From assembly GCA_021372695.1 (NCBI GenBank), contig JAJFTY010000079.1, forward strand, positions 1-64,000: a DNA stretch of 64,000 nt, in the 5' to 3' direction. Within the stretch, counting starts at the first letter, position 1. The number at the start of each line of letters is the position of its first letter. Below the pieces are notes generated by a model that made no database searches, was not told the origin of the DNA, and saw only the letters and a program-made list of their open reading frames with translations. Origin of the DNA: Deltaproteobacteria bacterium. Its GTDB lineage: Bacteria; Desulfobacterota; Syntrophia; Syntrophales; UBA5619. Made by a program: the position numbers and the translations under genes. Of the stretch, positions 18,138-26,503 are shown in pieces.

Positions 18138-19103
18138 ATGAGATTCAACGAAATCTACGGCCACGAAAAGCCGATCTCCATCCTGAGAAGCGCGATGGCC
18201 AGGGAGCGCGTCGCCCACGCCTATCTCTTCTCCGGGATGGAGGGGATCGGGAAGAGGAGCACGGCGGCCCTCTTTGCCGAAGCTCTCAACTGCCGCGGAG
18301 AGGAGCCGCCCTGCGGCGAGTGCCCCTCCTGCCGGAAAGCGGCTCACCGCAACCACCCCAACATCATCACGATCAAGTCAGAGGGGCAGTTCATCAAGAT
18401 AGGCGCCATCAAGGAACTCCAGGGCCGCATGGCCTTCCGGCCCGAAGAGGGGAAGCGGGTTTCCATCATCGAGGAGGCCGACCGGATGAATGCGCCCGCG
18501 GCCAACGCCCTCCTCAAGACCCTGGAAGAGCCCTCCCCGGAAAATGTCCTCGTGCTGACGACCGCCCGTTCCCATGCCCTGCCCATGACGATCCTCTCCC
18601 GCTGTCAGCTCCTGCGCTTCGCGCCGCTGCCGAGGGAAGAGGTGTCCCGCTTTCTCCGGGAAAAGGCGGGGCTCGATGACCGGACGGCGGCTCTGCTCGC
18701 TGCCTCTGCCGGCGGCAGCATCGGCCGGGCGATCGAGATGAACCGGGAAGACTACCCCGCCCTGCGCGACGGCATCCTGGAACTCCTCGCCCAGGACGAT
18801 CCGGCCGACCTGCTCAGACGGCTCGCCGCGGCCGGCCGCTTTGGAACGGAGCGGGAGGAGATCCTGGAGCGGCTCCGGATTCTCCGAGGCGGCTACCGGG
18901 ACGGGTTGATCCTCCGGGAGACGGGGGAAAAGGAGCGGCTGATGTTTCAGGACCGCGCCGACGTGATCGAAGCGATCGCAGGGCGTCTCTCGGGGCGCGA
19001 CCTTCTGCACAATATCTCGGTCGTGGAGGCGGCGATGAGCGCCATCGGCCAGAATGCCAACAAGTCGTTGACTTTGGAGGCGATGCTGATTAAGCTCGCC
19101 TGA
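18138..19103 (+). CDS. holB: DNA polymerase III delta' subunit
   Basis: 321 aa clamp-loader subunit. Walker-A-like GMEGIGKRS, the zinc-binding cysteines in NCRGEEPPCGECPSC, IIEEADRMNAPAANALLKTLEEP (Walker B/sensor region) and an SRC motif (ILSRCQLLRF). The start at 18138 gives the usual N-terminus FNEIYGHEKP; in-frame sequence upstream lies within tmk and is not real. Next gene ricT follows in 29 bases. Confidence 0.95.
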   Translation: MRFNEIYGHEKPISILRSAMARERVAHAYLFSGMEGIGKRSTAALFAEALNCRGEEPPCGECPSCRKAAHRNHPNIITIKSEGQFIKIGAIKELQGRMAFRPEEGKRVSIIEEADRMNAPAANALLKTLEEPSPENVLVLTTARSHALPMTILSRCQLLRFAPLPREEVSRFLREKAGLDDRTAALLAASAGGSIGRAIEMNREDYPALRDGILELLAQDDPADLLRRLAAAGRFGTEREEILERLRILRGGYRDGLILRETGEKERLMFQDRADVIEAIAGRLSGRDLLHNISVVEAAMSAIGQNANKSLTLEAMLIKLA

Positions 19104-19132
19104 AAAAATACAGATCCCGGGGGTGACTCGGT

Positions 19133-19942
19133 TTGAACAATGTCGTAGGTGTTAAATTCAAGAAAGAAGGGAAAATCTACACCTTTCATGCGGGGGACCT
19201 TCCCCTGAAGCCAGGCGACCTCGTCGTGGTCAGCACGGACAACGGACCGGCGATCGGAACCGTCGTGACCGGGGTCAGGGAGGTGCCGGCCGAACAGCTG
19301 CCCGCCCATCTGAAGAATGTCCTGCGCGTCGCGACGGCAGAGGATTGCCGGATACGGGAAAACAATCAGAACCTGGAGCGGGAGGCCATGCAGTTCTGCA
19401 ACCGGAAGATTGCGGAACGGAAGCTTCCGATGAAGATGATCGACGTCGAATGTCTCTTCGACAAAAGCAAGATGCTCTTCTCCTTCGCAGCGGAAAACCG
19501 GGTGGATTTCCGCGAGCTGGTGAAGGACCTCGTGCAGCGGTTCAGGACCCGCATCGAGCTTCGGCAGATCGGCGCCCGGCAGGAAGCTCGCGTGATCAAG
19601 GGTCTCGGGATCTGCGGGCGGGAGGTATGCTGTGCGACCCTGCTGCACAACCTGGACCGGGTCTCGGTCAAAATGGCGAAGGAACAGAACATGTCCCTGA
19701 ACCCCGAAAAGATCTCCGGGCTCTGCGGGAGGCTGATGTGCTGCCTCGGGTTCGAATACGAGGCCTATGCGGACCTGAAGAAGGAGATGCCGAAGTGCGG
19801 AAAGATCGTCCAGACCCCTGAGGGGAAGGGAAAGGTGATCCGCCAGAATGCCCTCCAGGGCGAAGTGGTTGTCCTGCTCGAAAGCAGGAAGGAGGCGACC
19901 TTCAAGGCGAAGGATGTACAGCGCATCACCGACGTCAAATAG
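19133..19942 (+). CDS. ricT: PSP1-domain protein (RicT/YaaT-like)
   Basis: 269 aa. PSP1 C-terminal domain with FDKSKMLFSF, RIELRQIGARQEARVIKG and the cysteine-rich stretch GICGREVCC...GLCGRLMCCLGFE. In Bacillus the RicT-RicA-RicF complex binds Fe-S clusters and affects RNA processing (family knowledge). TTG start at 19133 is chosen because GGGGGTGA precedes it and the protein begins at the conserved VVGVKFKKEGKIY. It sits in the tmk-holB-ricT-metG cluster seen widely in bacteria. Confidence 0.93.
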   Translation: MNNVVGVKFKKEGKIYTFHAGDLPLKPGDLVVVSTDNGPAIGTVVTGVREVPAEQLPAHLKNVLRVATAEDCRIRENNQNLEREAMQFCNRKIAERKLPMKMIDVECLFDKSKMLFSFAAENRVDFRELVKDLVQRFRTRIELRQIGARQEARVIKGLGICGREVCCATLLHNLDRVSVKMAKEQNMSLNPEKISGLCGRLMCCLGFEYEAYADLKKEMPKCGKIVQTPEGKGKVIRQNALQGEVVVLLESRKEATFKAKDVQRITDVK

Positions 19943-19987
19943 CCCATCGGGCATTTTTCGATACCTGCCAGCGGAGAAAAGGAGACT

Positions 19988-21886
19988 ATGGAAACCGCTT
20001 TTTACATCACGACACCCATCTACTACGTGAACGCCTCGCCCCACATCGGCCATGCTTACACGACCATCGTCGCCGATGTCCTGGCGCGCTATCACCGCCT
20101 CCGGGGCGACCGGACCTTTTTCCTCACCGGAACGGACGAACACGGCGACAAGATCGCCGAGGCGGCGAAGAAGTCGGGCGTCACCCCCCAGGCGTACGCC
20201 GACCGGATCAGTGCCCAGTTCAGGAATCTCTGGCCGGAGCTGGCCGTGACCAACGACTATTTCATCCGCACGACCGATGCGAACCACGTGGACACGGTCC
20301 GGCGGATCCTTCAGAAGGTTTACGATGCCGGGGACATCTACTTCGGCGAGTATGAGGGGTTTTACTGTGTCGGCTGCGAGCGCTTCTACATGGAGAAGGA
20401 ACTGGTGGACGGGAAGTGCCCCCAGCATGAAACGGTTCCCGAACACCGCAAGGAGAGCAACTACTTCTTCCGGATGGGCAAGTATCAGGAGTGGCTGATC
20501 CGTCACATCGAAGAGCATCCCGACTTCATCCGGCCGGAACGCTACCGGAACGAGGCCCTCGCCTTCCTGCGCGACCCCCTCGAAGACCTCTGCATCTCGC
20601 GGCCCAAGAGCCGCCTGACCTGGGGGATTACGCTCCCCTTCGACGAGAATTACGTCACCTACGTCTGGTTCGACGCCCTGATCAACTACGTCACCGGGAT
20701 CGGCTACCCCGACGGCGAGAATTTTGGGACCTTCTGGCCGGTGGCACAGCATCTGATCGCCAAGGACATCCTGAAGCCGCACGGCATCTACTGGCCGACG
20801 ATGCTGAAAGCCGCGGGGATCGAACCCTACCGGCACCTCAACGTCCACGGCTACTGGAACGTCGACCAGAGCAAGATGTCCAAGAGCCTCGGGAATGTCG
20901 TCAACCCCCTCGACCTGAAAGACAAATACGGCCTCGACCCCTTCCGCTATTTTCTGCTCCGCGACATGGTCTTCGGCCTCGATTCGAGCTTCAGCGAGGA
21001 GGCCTTTGTCCAGCGGAACAACTCGGACCTCGCCAACGACTTGGGGAACCTCGTCAGCCGGACGATGCAGATGGCCGTGAAATACGGAGATGGGAAGGTC
21101 CCGGCGCCGGACACCGACGAGGGCCGGATCCTCCGCGAGACGGCGGCGAAAACCGTGGCCGAGGTGGAATCCTGCTTCGAGAATCTCGGCCTCCACAAGG
21201 CGCTCATCGCCATCTGGGAGTTCATCAACGTCACGAACAAATACATCGTGGAGCGGGAGCCCTGGGTCCTGGCCAAGGATCCGGCCAACCGCGCGCGCCT
21301 GGACACCATCCTCTACAACCTTCTGGAGTCCCTGCGGATCGTCGCGGTCCTGGTGACCCCCTTCATGCCGGGTTCGGCGGCAAAGATCCTGGATCAGCTC
21401 GGGGTGACCGATCCGGCCGGCCGCGATTTCACGGGGATCGGAACGTGGGGCGGCCTCCGGCCGGGGAGCGTTCTGAAACGGGGGGAATCCCTCTTCCCCC
21501 GGGTGGAGATCAAGGCCGAGGCGGCCAAGCCGGAGCCTGTCCAGGCCAAGGTCGCACCGATCAAACCGGAGATCACCTACGAGGAGTTCGAGAAGGTCGA
21601 CCTGCGGGCAGCCAAGGTCCTCGCCGCCGAGCGGGTGCCCAAGTCGAGCAAGCTCCTGAAGCTGACGGTCGAGATCGACGGGGCAAGAACCATCGTGGCC
21701 GGCATGGGAAAGGATTACACCCCCGAGGAGATCGTGGGGAAGACCATCGTCGTAGTCGCCAACCTGAAGCCGGCGAAACTGATGGGGGTCGAGTCCCGCG
21801 GGATGCTCCTGGCCACCGATACCGAAGGGGGGCTCACCCTGCTCGGATTCGACCGGCCGCCCAAGACCGGCGCGAAGATCCACTGA
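19988..21886 (+). CDS. metG: Methionyl-tRNA synthetase with C-terminal tRNA-binding domain
   Basis: 632 aa. Class I signature PHIGHAYT near residue 18-25 and KMSKS near 297-301; zinc knuckle CVGCERFYMEKELVDGKCP. Residues ~525-632 are the EMAP/Trbp111 tRNA-binding module (DLRAAKVLAAERVPKSSKLLKL by position, ending LGFDRPPKTGAKIH). Charges tRNA-Met. GAGAAAAGGAGACT precedes the ATG. A long open frame on the opposite strand is a GC-bias shadow. Confidence 0.97.
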   Translation: METAFYITTPIYYVNASPHIGHAYTTIVADVLARYHRLRGDRTFFLTGTDEHGDKIAEAAKKSGVTPQAYADRISAQFRNLWPELAVTNDYFIRTTDANHVDTVRRILQKVYDAGDIYFGEYEGFYCVGCERFYMEKELVDGKCPQHETVPEHRKESNYFFRMGKYQEWLIRHIEEHPDFIRPERYRNEALAFLRDPLEDLCISRPKSRLTWGITLPFDENYVTYVWFDALINYVTGIGYPDGENFGTFWPVAQHLIAKDILKPHGIYWPTMLKAAGIEPYRHLNVHGYWNVDQSKMSKSLGNVVNPLDLKDKYGLDPFRYFLLRDMVFGLDSSFSEEAFVQRNNSDLANDLGNLVSRTMQMAVKYGDGKVPAPDTDEGRILRETAAKTVAEVESCFENLGLHKALIAIWEFINVTNKYIVEREPWVLAKDPANRARLDTILYNLLESLRIVAVLVTPFMPGSAAKILDQLGVTDPAGRDFTGIGTWGGLRPGSVLKRGESLFPRVEIKAEAAKPEPVQAKVAPIKPEITYEEFEKVDLRAAKVLAAERVPKSSKLLKLTVEIDGARTIVAGMGKDYTPEEIVGKTIVVVANLKPAKLMGVESRGMLLATDTEGGLTLLGFDRPPKTGAKIH

Positions 21887-21939
21887 CGGTCGGGCGGGAT
21901 CGACCCGCCGGACGCTCTTCCGGCGTGAGGGGTGAATCG

Positions 21940-22569
21940 ATGAAAAACGGCCTCATCATCACGGACATCCAGAACGATTTCTGCCCCGGCGGCGCACTGG
22001 CTGTTGCGGAAGGAGACCGGATCATCCCGGCGGTCAACGCGATTTCGGCCAGATTCGACAAATGCGTGGCGACTCAGGACTGGCATCCCCCCGGCCACGT
22101 CTCCTTCGCCTCGACCCACGGCAAGAAACCCTTCGAGGTCATCTCCGTGGACGGCCGCCATCAGGAACTGTGGCCGGACCACTGCGTCCCGGGCACGTCC
22201 GGGGCCGACTTCCACAAGGACCTGGACACGCGGCCCGTGGACCTGATCATCCGCAAGGGGAGCGATCCCCGAATCGATTCCTACTCCACGTTCATGGAAA
22301 ACGACAGGGAGACCCTGACCGGCCTCCACTACTACCTGCGGGGGATGGGGATCGGCCACCTCTACTTCTGCGGCCTTGCCACGGACTACTGCGTCCACTT
22401 CAGCGCCATCGACGCGCTCAGGATGGGGTTCGAGGTGACGATTCTGCTGGACGCGTGCCGCGGCGTCGACGTGCCGGCAGCGAATGTCGAACGGGCCGTC
22501 TCGGACATGCGGGACCGGGGGGTTCACGTCCTGAGCGGGATCGATTTTTCGCGCTTCGTTCCCGGATAG
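21940..22569 (+). CDS. pncA: Nicotinamidase (cysteine hydrolase)
   Basis: 209 aa isochorismatase-fold amidase. Catalytic Asp in DIQNDFCPGGAL, metal ligands in TQDWHPPGHVSF, catalytic Lys in IRKGSDPRIDSYS and nucleophile Cys in GLATDYCVHFSA. Converts nicotinamide to nicotinate for NAD salvage. The gene product of 23552-24889 (nicotinate phosphoribosyltransferase, opposite strand) would take the next step. GAGGGGTGA precedes the ATG. Confidence 0.94.
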   Translation: MKNGLIITDIQNDFCPGGALAVAEGDRIIPAVNAISARFDKCVATQDWHPPGHVSFASTHGKKPFEVISVDGRHQELWPDHCVPGTSGADFHKDLDTRPVDLIIRKGSDPRIDSYSTFMENDRETLTGLHYYLRGMGIGHLYFCGLATDYCVHFSAIDALRMGFEVTILLDACRGVDVPAANVERAVSDMRDRGVHVLSGIDFSRFVPG

Positions 22570-22620
22570 GCCTTTGCCAGCGGCGCGGGCCGGTATCTTT
22601 CGCCGGCCGGTCGATGGTCG

Positions 22621-23502
22621 TTACCGCTCATCCAACCCCAAAAGCCTTGCGGGGTTTCTGCAAACCATCACGTCGATCTCTTCCCGGGTGACGCCCAGTT
22701 CCATCAGCTCGACGATGAACGTCCGCAATCCCTCTACCGGCGAGGGGTTGCCGATCTGCCCCAGATCCGTGGCGAGCACGCACCGCTCCGGACCTGCTGC
22801 GCGGATGACGGCGTACACCTCGTCGACCCGGGCGTTGAAGAACTTGGGGGTCGTGGCCGCGAAGCAGTGCTCCAGATAGGCGCCTTTCCGGGCAAATTCC
22901 AGCTGCGTCTCCGCGGAGAGGTTCGGGACCACATTGTGGGGATGGGTGACCAGGATCTTCTTCACCCCCCGGCGGAAGGCCTCGTCGATCAATATCCGGC
23001 TCTCCTCCTCCGAACAGTGGGAGGTTCCCAGGATGATGTCGGCCTGGGCGATCATGTCCAGGATCTCCTTCACAGCAGGCAGAAGTCTCCCCTCATCGTC
23101 CAGGACCGAGATCCCCTTCTCCGGCCACTTGACCCTGCCCGGCAGGGCCGCATAGGTTTTCCCCCCGAAATGTTTGATATGGGCATCGGAAAAGATGGAG
23201 GGCATCCAGACCTCCTTCCCGCCGAAGGCGATCGCGGCCTCCACGGCGCTCGGGTTGAGGCCGCCCACGGCGGGGTTGAGGACCACCCCGCCGAAGGCGT
23301 GGATGCCGGAAACCGCCTTTCTGACATAATGCATCCGGCCGGCGTTGATCCCGTAATGGTCTTTCGAAAGCAGAGCCCTCATTCCGGCTTCCCGGGCGGC
23401 GCGGGCGATTTCGATTTCGTCGAGCGGGCGGTCATGGAGATCGGGCGCTGCATGAAAATGAAGATCGACGGCCCCTTCCAGAATATCCACCTGTTTGTTC
23501 AT
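22621..23502 (-). CDS. Amidohydrolase-like protein (DUF6282-type)
   Basis: 293 aa metal-dependent hydrolase fold: VDLHFHAAPDLHDR supplies the HxH metal site near residues 14-16, SKDHYG a metal-bridging lysine/histidine region, and THPHNVVPNL and ATDLGQIGNP later ligands, including the final Asp. Start at 23502 follows AAAAGGAGGCAAGTCAGG. It lies 49 bases downstream of pncB and converges on pncA, so it is sandwiched between two NAD-salvage genes; a role in hydrolysing a nicotinate-related or related cyclic amide is possible but inferred. The DUF name is from memory. Confidence 0.8.
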   Translation of the reverse strand: MNKQVDILEGAVDLHFHAAPDLHDRPLDEIEIARAAREAGMRALLSKDHYGINAGRMHYVRKAVSGIHAFGGVVLNPAVGGLNPSAVEAAIAFGGKEVWMPSIFSDAHIKHFGGKTYAALPGRVKWPEKGISVLDDEGRLLPAVKEILDMIAQADIILGTSHCSEEESRILIDEAFRRGVKKILVTHPHNVVPNLSAETQLEFARKGAYLEHCFAATTPKFFNARVDEVYAVIRAAGPERCVLATDLGQIGNPSPVEGLRTFIVELMELGVTREEIDVMVCRNPARLLGLDER

Positions 23503-23551
23503 CCTGACTTGCCTCCTTTTCGGGTCCCTGGTGGTTTCCACACCACCGGCT

Positions 23552-24889
23552 TCAATCGTACAGCCTTCGCGTCTTTTCCCTGAGGCGGAGCAGGGCCGGA
23601 GAGATCCGGACGTCGTAGGGCGGATCTGTCTCAAGCCGCCGCAGGTTGCCAGGAAGCGCCTGGAGCTGCTCCCCGGTGTACCGGGCGATCGCCGCAAGAT
23701 CGAGCGCCTTCTCCAGCCGCCGGCCGTTTTCCATGACCTTCCGTAGCAGCGGCTCGCCTCCTGGCGTTTCCCCATCGAGCGCGATCGTATCTCCGCTCAT
23801 CACGCATCCCTTCATCCTCCGGAAGACCTGTTTGCGCCCGGGCAGCGTTGCCTTGCCTGTCGAGGTCTTCAGACGCGGTCTCCCCGCATATTCGACGAGT
23901 TTGTAGGCGCATTCAAGATAGGGTGCATCTTCGGAGGTGTCGAGTTTCGTCCCCACGCCGAACCCGTCGATGGGCGCGCCGCCGGCGAGGAGCCTGCGGA
24001 TTTCCCGCTCATCGATGTTGCCGCTCACGAAGATCTGCACCTCCCCGAGGCCTTCCCGGTCGAGGAGCGCCCGTACCTCCTTCGACAGGGAGAGGATATC
24101 GCCGCTGTCCAGCCGCACGGCACGGGTCCGGATGCCCTCGGCGGCGAGCTTTTTCGCCGCGGCGGCGGCACGGCGGGCGCCGCGGAGGGGATCGTAGGTA
24201 TCGATGAGGAGCGTGACGTTGTCGCGGTTGGCCCGGGCGTAGGCGATGAAGGCCTCCTCTTCGTTGTCGTGGGCTTCGATGTAGGAGTGGGCCATCGTGC
24301 CGAAGACCGGTATCCCGTATTGCGCCCCGGCAAGCACCGTCGCGGTGCCTGCGAATCCGGCGATGCGGGATGCGCGCGCCGCGAGAAGGCCCGCTTCGGC
24401 CCCGTGGGCCCGTCGCAGCCCGAAATCGACCAGCATGGCCCTCCCCCCGGACGCGAGCATGCATCGGGCCGCCTTGGTGGCGATGAGGGTTTCGAAATGG
24501 AGAAGATTGATGGCGCGGGTCTCCACGAGCTGCGCCTGACCGATTGGGGCGACGACGCGGATCAGGGGTTCGCTCGCGAAGAACGCCGTTCCCTCCGGGA
24601 GGGAGTAGAGGTCGCCGGTGAAGCGGAAGGCGGCGAGGCGATCGAGGAGCTTCCGTGAGAACCTTCCCGTCCCGTCAAGATAGGCGATCTCTCCGGCCGA
24701 AAAGCTCAGATTCTCCAGGAAGGAGAGCAGAGACTCCAGGCCCGAAGCGATGAGGAACCCCCGCTGCGCGGGGAGATCGCGAACGTAGAACTCGAAGGCA
24801 GCCGTCTCCTCCATCCCCTCGCTGAGATAGGCTTCCCACATGGTGAGCTGATAGAGATCGGTCAAAAGGGGACTGGTCAAGGCATCCAT
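23552..24889 (-). CDS. pncB: Nicotinate phosphoribosyltransferase
   Basis: 445 aa. Starts LLTDLYQLTMWEAYL, the family N-terminus; phosphoribosylation-site region LVDFGLRRAHG, GTMAHSYIEAH and RAVRLDSGDI are all present. It makes nicotinate mononucleotide from nicotinate and PRPP. The start at 24889 follows AGGAGGATCG; upstream in-frame sequence lies in the repeat zone at 25.0 kb. The gene and the DUF6282-type gene probably share a transcript on the minus strand. Confidence 0.94.
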   Translation of the reverse strand: MDALTSPLLTDLYQLTMWEAYLSEGMEETAAFEFYVRDLPAQRGFLIASGLESLLSFLENLSFSAGEIAYLDGTGRFSRKLLDRLAAFRFTGDLYSLPEGTAFFASEPLIRVVAPIGQAQLVETRAINLLHFETLIATKAARCMLASGGRAMLVDFGLRRAHGAEAGLLAARASRIAGFAGTATVLAGAQYGIPVFGTMAHSYIEAHDNEEEAFIAYARANRDNVTLLIDTYDPLRGARRAAAAAKKLAAEGIRTRAVRLDSGDILSLSKEVRALLDREGLGEVQIFVSGNIDEREIRRLLAGGAPIDGFGVGTKLDTSEDAPYLECAYKLVEYAGRPRLKTSTGKATLPGRKQVFRRMKGCVMSGDTIALDGETPGGEPLLRKVMENGRRLEKALDLAAIARYTGEQLQALPGNLRRLETDPPYDVRISPALLRLREKTRRLYD

Positions 24890-25026
24890 GGCGATCGATC
24901 CTCCTGAAATGGGTTCCTCCGCCGGGATCTCCCTCCGGCAGGTCGGGCGCAATCCTACCACATCACCCCGTTTTTTTGATAGACCGCTTCGCGTTTCTTG
25001 TTGCAGCGGCAACCAAACAGATAACA

Positions 25027-25118
25027 CGTCATGCCGGACCTGATCCGGCATCGCTCCTAAAATGGTTCCCGACCTGCGTCGGGACGACGTCTGGATTCCG
25101 GCTTTCGCCGGAATGACG
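25027..25118. repeat. Dispersed REP-like double stem-loop
   Basis: Two hairpins facing each other: CGTCATGCCGG...CCGGCATC (25027-25052) and GGATTCCGGC...GCCGGAATGACG (25092-25118), the second carrying the widespread CATTCCGGCGAAAGCCGGAAT type sequence. Such units recur in many proteobacterial genomes. Within the 496-base gap 24890-25385 the only other recognisable item is the direct repeat at 25226. Confidence 0.7.
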
Positions 25119-25225
25119 ACTTTGACATATGCAATTGCCGGAGTAACAAGTACGGTAATTCATCCGCGCGACACCCACAGGAACGGGAACGCCCCCGGGG
25201 CTGGTTCGTTACGGCACGGATTGGT

Positions 25226-25281
25226 AGTTTGACCCCACCATTCGGCTTCCATTGAATCCTCATTGTGGACTTCGGGTCCGG
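25226..25281 (+). repeat. Direct repeat 1, upstream of the RND efflux operon
   Basis: About 55 bases starting AGTTTGACCCCACCATT and containing CATTGAATCCTCATTG. It is matched in the same orientation at 29686-29742, 4460 bases away, at roughly 85% over the first 44 bases. The two copies bracket the efflux operon; each also lies in the leader of a gene. Confidence 0.6.
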
Positions 25282-25385
25282 ACATTAGATTGAAACACAT
25301 AATCTATGCCGGAAATGGCATGATCTCGTGAATCCAGCTCATGCGGCTGGAGAGAGATGGTCATTCTTTTATTTGGATGCCGACG

Positions 25386-26501
25386 ATGAAAAAACGTATC
25401 GCTCTCGTCCTCCTGGTCCTGGTGATCGCCGTCGCCGCCCTGGCCGCCGTCAAGATGCTGCAGTTCAGAGCCATGGGCGAGCAGGCCAAGAAAGCCGTGC
25501 CTCCTCCGGAGCCGGTGACCACGGCCGTGGCCGGATCGGACTCCTGGGAAATCTCGCTGTCGGCGGTCGGAACGCTCGTTCCGGTCCAGGGGGTCACCGT
25601 GGCGGCCGAGCTCACGGGAAAAGTCGTGGAGATCGCCTTTCAGCCCGGGGAAAAGGTGCAGAAAGGGGATCTGCTGATCCGCCAGGACACGAGTTCGGAA
25701 GAGGCCCAGCTTTCCGGCGCCGCAGCCCAGGCAGAGCTGACCCGCACCGTTCTGGCCCGAAACGCCCAGTTGCTTCCGGACCGGATCGTCTCCCAGACGG
25801 ACTACGACGCGTCCGCCGCGAACCGGGAGCAGGCGACGGCCCAGACCGACAACATCCGCGCCCTCATCGGCAAAAAGACGATCCGCGCCCCTTTCAGCGG
25901 GCGTCTCGGCATCCGGCAGGTGAATTCCGGCCAGATCCTCCGCGAGGGTGATCCGATCGTCACGCTGCAATCCCTCGATCCCATCTTCGTCAACTTCGGC
26001 CTCCCCCAGCAGGATCTGTCCCGATTGCGGCAAGGCCTGCCGGTGCGGGTCACCTGCGATGCCCTGCCGGGGCTCACGATCGCGGGGCTCGTCAGCGCAG
26101 TGAACCCGCTGGTCGATGCCGATACACGAAATATCCAGATCCAGGCCACGCTGGCAAACCGTGAAGAAAAACTGCTGCCCGGCATGTTCGTCAATGTGGC
26201 GGTCCGCCTCCCCGTCCGGAAGAAGGTGCTCGTCATCCCGGCAACCGCCGTGCTCTATGCCCCGTATGGCGACTCGGTCTTCGTCGTCACCGACGTCAAG
26301 GAGGGGGGCAAGGCGGTTCGCCAGCAGTTCGTCCGGCTGGGCGAAAAGCGCGGCGACTTCGTGGCGGTGGCCGACGGGCTCAAAGCCGGTGAGAATATCG
26401 TCAGCACAGGCGTGTTCAAGCTGCGCAACGGCCAGTCGGTCGTGATCGACAACCGAAAGGCCCCGACCTTCAAGACATCGCCCACGCCCGGGAACGGCTG
26501 A
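25386..26501 (+). CDS. RND efflux membrane-fusion (periplasmic adaptor) protein
   Basis: 371 aa. N-terminal membrane anchor (residues ~5-22), then the HlyD/AcrA order: lipoyl half-motif VAAELTGKVVEIAFQPGEKVQKGDLL, alpha hairpin (~100-150), the second lipoyl half TIRAPFSGRLGIRQVNSGQ and beta-barrel/membrane-proximal regions. It links the inner-membrane pump to an outer-membrane channel. No Cys at a lipobox, so it is anchored by its N-terminal helix. ATG at 25386 directly precedes KKR; the pump gene follows in 2 bases. Confidence 0.95.
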   Translation: MKKRIALVLLVLVIAVAALAAVKMLQFRAMGEQAKKAVPPPEPVTTAVAGSDSWEISLSAVGTLVPVQGVTVAAELTGKVVEIAFQPGEKVQKGDLLIRQDTSSEEAQLSGAAAQAELTRTVLARNAQLLPDRIVSQTDYDASAANREQATAQTDNIRALIGKKTIRAPFSGRLGIRQVNSGQILREGDPIVTLQSLDPIFVNFGLPQQDLSRLRQGLPVRVTCDALPGLTIAGLVSAVNPLVDADTRNIQIQATLANREEKLLPGMFVNVAVRLPVRKKVLVIPATAVLYAPYGDSVFVVTDVKEGGKAVRQQFVRLGEKRGDFVAVADGLKAGENIVSTGVFKLRNGQSVVIDNRKAPTFKTSPTPGNG

Positions 26502-26503
26502 CC

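Noticed and set aside
18947..21883. A 978-codon open frame on the minus strand opposite ricT and metG
   Set aside because: It lies wholly opposite strongly recognisable genes and has a low-complexity, Arg/Gly/Leu-rich product, the usual shadow in GC-rich DNA.
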